Positions 57,991 to 64,000 of a stretch of DNA of 64,000 bases are shown here, piece after piece. The number at the start of each line of letters is the position of its first letter. Position 1 is the first letter of the stretch. The notes under the pieces were generated by a model, which worked only from the letters and a program-made list of their open reading frames with translations, searched no databases and was not told the origin of the DNA. Origin of the DNA: Reticulascus tulasneorum (Eukaryota; Ascomycota; Sordariomycetes; Glomerellales; Reticulascaceae); assembly GCA_001557505.1 (NCBI GenBank), contig LSAX01000002.1, positions 558,001 to 622,000 of the forward strand. The letters are read 5' to 3'. A program made the translations under genes and the position numbers.

Positions 57991-59056
57991 ATGGCTTCCG
58001 CAGTTGATACGCAGCCGGAATTGGTGGTTCCAGACATGCCCTCCTTTACCAAAGGCTATCATCACCGTCCCTACCCTGCCATTTCGCCGTTGCGGCCTGA
58101 GATCGCCGCGGCAGCAGCTGGAAAGAACATCATCGTCACGGGCGGCGGTACGGGCATCGGCAAGGCCGTCGCCATCGCGTTTGCACAGGCAGGCGCTCGT
58201 TCTGTGGCCATTCTGGGCCGGCGTGCCGACCGGCTACAGCAGGCGGCTGCCGAGATAAAGTTGGCGGCCGCATCAAACGGTCACTCGCCCATCATCGTGA
58301 CCGAGGTCGTCAACCTGATGGAGCGCGACAAGGCCGACGCCGCGTTGCAATCCATTCAGACTAAGGTCAGCAGCGGGGTGGGACCAGGGTACCTCGACGT
58401 GCTCGTATCCAACGCCGGCATGGCTCCAAATATGGGAACGGTGCTAGGCTACGATGCCGAGGTCATGATGGACACCCTCGGGATCAACGTGCTGAGTGCC
58501 TTCAACGCGGTGAATGCGTGGGTCCCGCTAGCACCACGGGCCGGGGAGGGCGGCGGTGAGGCAGTGCTGCTCAACGTGTCATCGATGACGGCACACGCAG
58601 CACCCATGGTCCCTAATTTTGCCTACACGGTCAGCAAGGCAGCCAATCTCAAGATGATAGACTTTTTCGCCGCCGAAAACCCGACAATTCACGTAGTCAA
58701 CCTGCAGCCGGGCATCATTAACACGGAACTTGGCGGCGATGACAAGCCTAGTTACATTGCCCCGGATATAGGTGAGTGTGTTTTCTTTCTTTCCCGAACC
58801 TTCCTCTCCACGGAACTATTAGCGACGGTTTCTGTCTAGTCTGCTCGTCTGTTCTGCTCTCCTGTAGTGCTGACGCTGCTCTCCAACAGTCGAGTTGCCC
58901 GGCCAGTTCTGCGTCTGGCTATTGACGCCTGAAGCGCGCTTCCTCAAGAGCAAGTTTGTGTGGGCCAATTGGGACGTCGAGGAGCTTGTGGCTCGCAAAG
59001 ACGAGGTCGTGGGGACTAGGGCGCTGACTTGGGGGGTCGAGGGCGTGCCCGTGTGA
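57991..59056 (+). CDS. short-chain dehydrogenase/reductase (SDR)
   Basis: Exons 57991-58771 and 58890-59056 (118-bp intron, phase 1) give 315 aa. The Rossmann motif is NIIVTGGGTGIGKAVA (TGGGxGIG, classical SDR) and LVSNAGMAPN supplies the NAG motif. The catalytic Ser lies in LLNVSSMTAHAA, and the Tyr and Lys in YTVSKAANLKM (YxxxK). LGRRAD after strand 2, with Arg rather than Asp, suggests NADP(H) preference. The second exon restores a typical SDR C terminus (LPGQFCVWLLTPEARFLKSK). Substrate unknown; cytosolic. Divergent from the Zn2Cys6 regulator at 57316. Confidence 0.93.
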
Positions 59057-59648
59057 CTCTGCAACCGTTCGATCGCGGCACCCTAGAAGGGATTTAGCAT
59101 TCTAGGTGGCGGGGTTCTTGTATCTATCCTATAGGATCTGAAGCACTGACCTCTTACTCAGTCCCTAGGTCTACTGGAATTTTGAAATTTTCTTGAGAGG
59201 TCCAATTCTCGTGGCGCCAAATTCCAGTGGCTTTTTAGAGTGTAACTTGATCTGCGCCTGAGCTAATGAGAGCCGGGTAAACCGGCAGGGAAGATTGGGG
59301 TTTGTGAAGTAGCATTTACGTTTATTAACAGGATACAAAATAACCTGCGCCTCCCTCAGCATCGTGGTTCCCACAGGAGTCTAGGAAGGGGTGAACGAGT
59401 CCCACAGAACAGTTACCTAACGCTAGCTGAGATGCCTCGCAGTCTGAAAGAGATCAAGCCATACGGTTTTATGGTTCCACACGCGATGGAGTGGATATAA
59501 TTGCAAGTAGATCAACTGTCCAGCATCTACTACCACATACATGATGCTATCAATGTATATTGGATGCTCCGGATCTGAAGTACTAGCGAATCGTATATCT
59601 AGGCATTTGGTATGACTCTCCATGCTTCGTTGCCTGCTACAAAGAGAT
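59057..59648. other. intergenic (convergent 3' ends)
   Basis: Between the dehydrogenase and the membrane protein gene. Nothing seen. Confidence 0.55.
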
Positions 59649-60501
59649 TCATGGTCCATTCAATTTCCTCATTCCACTAGCAGCCAATGCGGTCTGCGAG
59701 ATGAGGAACACGGACAGAGCGGCGGCGAGCACCGTAGTGTAAGTCACGGCCATCTTGCACGGATTTAGCACCTTGCGCAAGCATTCAGCAGGTACAAGAG
59801 ACTTACTTTGGAGCTGTTATCCCACCAACCATCCTCAGGGCGCTTGTTTGGGCCGTACTCGGTGGAAATCCAGATGAGGATTGTAATACCCGTGATCATG
59901 CAGGCAACGGCACTGACCAAGAAAAAAAGACTTGCTTGCCAAGCATAGACTTGCAGCTTGCGCGGGTGGTAGTTGCCATCCGGACTCTTACTATTAGCCA
60001 TGCACTGCCTTATGTACGCGAGGCCATCACGGTGAGCGGAGAGGCGATGCAGGCGCAGGCTCTGCTGCGCAGCAGTGAGGACGGCAAAGAGGGCAAAAAT
60101 GATGCCGCTGTACCATATTGCTCTCACAGCCCAGGGCTTGGCCCGGCCGTTATCCAGGATATTAGGCCATGAACCAGTCGACGTCAGACATCCTGCTAAC
60201 AAAGCTCCCACTGTGCCCACAAAGTTGAGCTCTTGGAGCTTGTGGTCCCGCCAGATCTTGGTAAGCTCATCGCGGATGTCGGGGTCAGACTCGTTGAGAA
60301 GGTTGTATATCGAATCATATGTTGTAGAGTCAGGCGCCACGAGACCGCCTCGGAAGAAGTTCAAAAACGCTGGAACCAGGCCATTTTCCTATTTCGCGTT
60401 TAGCTGATGGGTTGAGCGACATTGAGGGACTGGGAATTTGAGGCAACCCCATCCTTGCTGTCTCCTCCTGATGTAAAGCCAAGAAGAGGTTGGGCCGACA
60501 T
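59649..60501 (-). CDS. four-helix-type orphan membrane protein
   Basis: Exons 60501-60448, 60388-59807 and 59753-59649 give 246 aa in one frame. The N-terminal half is soluble (MSAQPLLGF, then a helical IRDELTKIWRDHKLQELN). Hydrophobic segments follow: NFVGTVGALLAGCLTS, WYSGIIFALFAVLTAA, ASLFFLVSAVACMITGITIL and, in the last exon, YTTVLAAALSVFLISQTALA. I do not recognise a named family. It sits between the dehydrogenase and the alpha/beta hydrolase. The first exon (54 bp) rests on a GTTGCC donor, weaker than the others. Confidence 0.65.
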
Positions 60502-60941
60502 GATGCGGTCGTGATCTAGAAGCGGTAGATTGCCACGTGTATGCCAGACTCAATGACGGCGACGAGCGGCTTGATTGAAGATGAGGTTGCTCAAAAGAAG
60601 AAAAGTGTATGCTAAATTACCTTATTCTGAGGTTGGGTATAGGTCAAATTGATTATGAGCTAATACCCCGCGTTTGGGCAACTGACATGCAGTTGCCACT
60701 TCCCCTGATGCACAATCACGTCACAGGTCCCACACTTGGCTCACATAAGTATTTTCCTTGAGTACGAAGGCAAACGCATGTTTTTCCGGGCTTATTTGAA
60801 GTTTACGCTATATCCAACTAGAAAACCAAAAACATCTGTACTCACTAAGCCAAGCCACCACATCTGAGATACGTTTAATAGACCATGATCAGGGTTTTGC
60901 ACGAAGATCTAGAAATGCGTCGTACTCATGCCATGTTCTCC
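60502..60941. other. intergenic
   Basis: Promoter of the membrane protein and 3' region of the hydrolase. Nothing recognised. Confidence 0.55.
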
Positions 60942-61877
60942 TCATCCGCGGCTGAATAATGTGCCATGCGAGACTGGAGCAGTAGGCCATTCGCCATCGA
61001 GGAAGCTATTGACCTGCTTGGCGTAGAATGCAGCAAATTGGAACAAGTGGCCATGCCCTGAGCCTGGGTAGACCACGAAGCTAGCGCGAGGCAGCTGGCG
61101 AGACAGGGCAAACGAGTTTTGAGTCGAGACGATCAGGTCGTTCGAACCAGCCGTGACAAGCACATCCTTCTGGATTGTCTGCAATAGAGCGTAGGGAAGA
61201 GGGTCTGCATCCCACTTCAGGTATGCTTCAGTCTGCCTCTTCAATCCGTCGCCTCCAATGAATGACTTGAATTCGGGCTCGCCATCCTTGCCAGACATAT
61301 TCTGACGCCCAGTCATGATGCGCGTTCCCCACTGCTCGCCCGCCTCCTTAGCGATAAACGACGGGAAGAATGCATCTATAATGCCTGCAGCATTGGCCGG
61401 TTCGGACATGATGACGCTCTGCACCTCCGCCATTGGCTTCTGTACAAGCGGGCCTACATTGCCGCTTGGCCCAGTCCCTGTCAGCACAAGCTTCCCGACG
61501 AGATCCGGGCCGTCGAGAGCAAGCTGCTGCGTAACGTAGCCTCCCATTGAGAATCCCATCACATCAACGAAGGGTGCGTCGATTTTGAGTAGTAGAACTT
61601 TGAGAAAGGCGATGACGTTGGCGGCGAAGCCTTTGACACTCAATTCAACTTCGCCGCCGCTGTGGCCGATGCCAGCGTAGTCATATGTGATGACTTGGCG
61701 GCCACCATCTATAAGACTGTTGATCAAAGCCGGGTCCCAGAGATCGATATTGGAGCGGAAGTGGTTCAAAAGAAGCAGAGGGACTTTGCCCGACACTGGA
61801 GCGCCGATGATGCGATAGGCAAAACGAATGCCGTTTGCCTCAAGATAGGAAGTTCGTGCTGTCTCCTGGGTAGACAT
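60942..61877 (-). CDS. alpha/beta hydrolase
   Basis: Single exon, 311 aa. Features of the alpha/beta-hydrolase fold are the oxyanion region PLLLLNHFRSNIDLWDP, YDYAGIGHSGGE, the nucleophile elbow VMGFSMGGYVTQQLAL (GxSxG, Ser at about residue 112), the acid loop GSNDLIV and the catalytic His in YPGSGHGHLFQF. No signal peptide, so intracellular. The order resembles haloperoxidase/epoxide-hydrolase-like members, but the reaction is not readable. It lies in the same stretch as the Zn2Cys6 regulator, SDR and FAD oxidoreductase, and a CCCGCGG element is about 310 bp upstream. Confidence 0.9.
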   Translation of the reverse strand: MSTQETARTSYLEANGIRFAYRIIGAPVSGKVPLLLLNHFRSNIDLWDPALINSLIDGGRQVITYDYAGIGHSGGEVELSVKGFAANVIAFLKVLLLKIDAPFVDVMGFSMGGYVTQQLALDGPDLVGKLVLTGTGPSGNVGPLVQKPMAEVQSVIMSEPANAAGIIDAFFPSFIAKEAGEQWGTRIMTGRQNMSGKDGEPEFKSFIGGDGLKRQTEAYLKWDADPLPYALLQTIQKDVLVTAGSNDLIVSTQNSFALSRQLPRASFVVYPGSGHGHLFQFAAFYAKQVNSFLDGEWPTAPVSHGTLFSRG

Positions 61878-62745
61878 TTTGAGATTTTTTTTTGGGTTTG
61901 TTGGTACCTGACGGTCTACTGGATCTTGCTGGTTTCAGGGTCTCTCGGAGTTGTTTGAGATGGATGTGCGAACGGTCAGCTTCAAGGCCATCATGGTGAT
62001 TCTTGGCTTGTCTATTATATACAAACTCTCTTGCAGTATTCGTGAATTTGTAATTTACATTCCATTCAAAGCATCTACCTTACGTAGACATCTTGATAGC
62101 CTAAGACTTGAACTCCTTACGCGATCGGACCATCATGGCGCCGCTGCTGATTATTTACTCGAGATCACTAATCTCGGCACTGTCCCGCGGTAGCTCAAAA
62201 TCCAATTTGTAACCATCCCAGTACTCCACGAGGGATTTGAGAGACATGGAAACTCAAAGCCTCCGCATTTTAGTCGCTTATTCCCATGTTCGACATATCA
62301 CACCCTAGCGTTTGATCGAGACGCGTATGCAGTTGGTATGCCTCAACACAAGCCTCGATGGGAAGCCTGCACAGGCCTGGCGAGGGCAGATCGTACAATA
62401 AAGAGGAGCAGTTCGGCAAGAGATGTAATCAACTTTGGCGTTGTTCGGAATCAGTCGGGGGTAATGCGGGATCTTGGATTGTTGCTCCGTTTGACAACTC
62501 GAGCTGGTGCCTTGGATTGATCACCCAAGTCTCACCCAATTGCTACCGGACGTTCTCATAAAACACATGGGACACTATAGCTCGCTAAAACTGGCGTGGG
62601 TTGCCCTGACTGGGAGCTTTGGATCAAGATGACCATGGATCATTCCACCGGAACCTAGACCTTTCTAGTCGGGGATGCAATTTATGAGACAGCACCTTTA
62701 TGGCGGCCGCATGTTTTTCAAGCGGCGTGTAAGATGGCGCTGAAG
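61878..62745. other. intergenic
   Basis: Promoter of the hydrolase and 3' region of the FAD oxidoreductase. A CCCGCGG element lies at 62184-62190. Short frames elsewhere; nothing else seen. Confidence 0.55.
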
Positions 62746-64000
62746 CTAAGCCAGCAATGCAGGCAACACAAACTTCTCCGTAAACTGCCAGATGAGCGTT
62801 GAATCATGAACCGCAAACGTCGCACCGCCCCACCAAGTACTTCTCTCCCCTTGCAGTGCGTACAGTTTTCTATAAAACCCATCCCTAATATCTTCGACTG
62901 GCGCAAAAAGCCGAAATGGCGTATGATTAAACAACGCCACAATCTCCGTCCCCTCAGCATCCGCTACTCCCAAGTCCGTGAGACGCTGCAGTGTCGCTAG
63001 AATCTCCGCCCTAGCAAACTCTCCACTCACTGGTTGCGTGGCACCGAAATATACGGAGTGCAAGTCGGGATGAGCATCTCCGAAACCGCCGATTGAGAAA
63101 GCTCCCGGGAGGTGAGGAAGGTTATACGGCGTGTCGGGTGAGACGTTGACCCAGTTTGAGGAGGAATTGAGCTTGGGGTTTCTGATAATTGCCGCGTCGT
63201 AGCTGAGTGCCGAGAACTTGCTGAATAAGGCCGTTTCTTCTTCAGCAAGATCCCATCCACAGAAATTGTCAATCATTGGTGCGCCAGTCATAAACAGCTT
63301 GTCCGCTACGATCAACTTATTGCCTTGCGGAGTTCGGACTAGCACCTTCACCCCATCGTACGTTCGATATAGGGCCACAATCTTCGCGTTGTAGAAGATA
63401 TTTTCATCTCCTAGCTCCTGTGCTGCCCTGTCATATAAGACTTGGACATCGGGGGTGGCTACCAATCCAATTGCAATAGCCTGAATCAACGCAAGCCCGA
63501 ACTGCTTGATAACATAAATTGTCGGTTGCCTCCATAGTTCTCCCTCTTGATTATACAAGTTCAACGTCAATACAATTGCATCAAGACCGTACTTTTCTGC
63601 AAAGTCTCCGAAAGGTATGAGAAGTTCTTCGGGCACTGGTTCAGGCAGAAAGAATCCTTCCTCCAAGTACGAGTAATTAGCTGCGATGATCTCCGCGTAT
63701 TTCCCGAATGCCACCTCTTGCTCTTCAGGTGTTGAAGGAGTATAGTCTGCCAGTTTGCCACTCATAAAATCGACATAGATGCTTGGATTGGATACACTTG
63801 CGGCAAGCTTCGCGAGAGGAACGCCAAAACGAGCAAAGTAGTTCTGCACAATGTCCACATCGTGGAAGAGTTGTACTCCGACGTTGATGGGCTTTCCGTT
63901 CACTTGGTCAATATACGTGTCGGCGTGGCCGCCGAGGAGAGATTGCTTCTCGACAATGATATGAGATTTGCCTGCGTCATGAAGTTGCACAGCCGCGTAT
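62746..64000 (-). CDS. FAD-dependent amine oxidase-like oxidoreductase, 5' end beyond window
   Basis: 417 codons are visible; the start and the dinucleotide-binding GxGxxG lie beyond position 64000. The first visible residues YAAVQLHDAGKSHIIVEKQSLLGGHADTY follow the first helix of an FAD Rossmann fold; the acidic Glu and the LGGHADT loop are as in flavin amine oxidases and phytoene-desaturase-like proteins. The middle has an NVGVQLFHD segment, and the end has VYFGATQPVSGEFARAEI and a hydrophobic C terminus. The substrate is unknown. It is the last member of the possible metabolic neighbourhood starting at 55190. Confidence 0.82.
   Translation of the reverse strand, partial: YAAVQLHDAGKSHIIVEKQSLLGGHADTYIDQVNGKPINVGVQLFHDVDIVQNYFARFGVPLAKLAASVSNPSIYVDFMSGKLADYTPSTPEEQEVAFGKYAEIIAANYSYLEEGFFLPEPVPEELLIPFGDFAEKYGLDAIVLTLNLYNQEGELWRQPTIYVIKQFGLALIQAIAIGLVATPDVQVLYDRAAQELGDENIFYNAKIVALYRTYDGVKVLVRTPQGNKLIVADKLFMTGAPMIDNFCGWDLAEEETALFSKFSALSYDAAIIRNPKLNSSSNWVNVSPDTPYNLPHLPGAFSIGGFGDAHPDLHSVYFGATQPVSGEFARAEILATLQRLTDLGVADAEGTEIVALFNHTPFRLFAPVEDIRDGFYRKLYALQGERSTWWGGATFAVHDSTLIWQFTEKFVLPALLA

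Overview
The window looks like nuclear DNA of a filamentous ascomycete (Pezizomycotina). Genes lie on both strands with no operons. Introns are mostly 45-110 bp with GT..AG ends and CTAAC-type branch points. The families are typical of moulds: Zn2Cys6 regulators, a PTH11/rhodopsin-like membrane protein, a WSC protein, GH11 xylanase, cutinase and an ankyrin protein with a fungal N-terminal domain. I cannot name the species. I saw no rRNA, CRISPR, plasmid or intact transposon, and no tRNA I could support. Exon borders were derived by hand from splice signals and phase. Most models below close perfectly in frame.

Layout. 0-11 kb is mainly housekeeping: a methyltransferase, a histidine-phosphatase protein, the GPI-anchor transamidase catalytic subunit GPI8, a TFIIIC zinc-finger subunit and a BTB protein. 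11-21 kb holds a small secreted Cys protein, a DUF218 protein, a PTH11-like seven-helix protein, a secreted fucose-lectin-like protein and a DAO-type FAD oxidoreductase. 22-24 kb is an ankyrin gene with an apparent frameshift. 24.8-32.1 kb holds two large secreted multidomain proteins transcribed divergently: a 13-exon Cys-rich/WSC/subtilase fusion and a PL7 polysaccharide lyase followed by four copies of an undescribed Cys-rich module. 33-38.4 kb has a fungal orphan membrane protein, a Kex2-type secreted low-complexity repeat protein with a frame break, and a secreted orphan. 39-45 kb has exonuclease V (EXO5), an NmrA-like protein and a Zn2Cys6 regulator. 46-54 kb is secretome-rich (type-B carboxylesterase, GH11 xylanase, cutinase, ML-like secreted protein). 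55-64 kb looks like a small metabolic neighbourhood: a Zn2Cys6 regulator divergent from a short-chain dehydrogenase, then a membrane protein, an alpha/beta hydrolase and an FAD oxidoreductase running off the window.

Main points of interest. (1) The PL7 lyase carries four tandem Cys-rich modules, and the free-standing 114-aa secreted protein at 11.7-12.1 kb appears to be a single copy of that module. (2) WSC and subtilase domains sit in one continuous 1043-aa reading frame. (3) Three copies of a TCCCCGCGGG palindrome lie in the divergent promoter of the 55-64 kb regulator/dehydrogenase pair. (4) Two genes (ankyrin and low-complexity secreted protein) carry one-base frame breaks, the second next to perfect 15-bp repeats.
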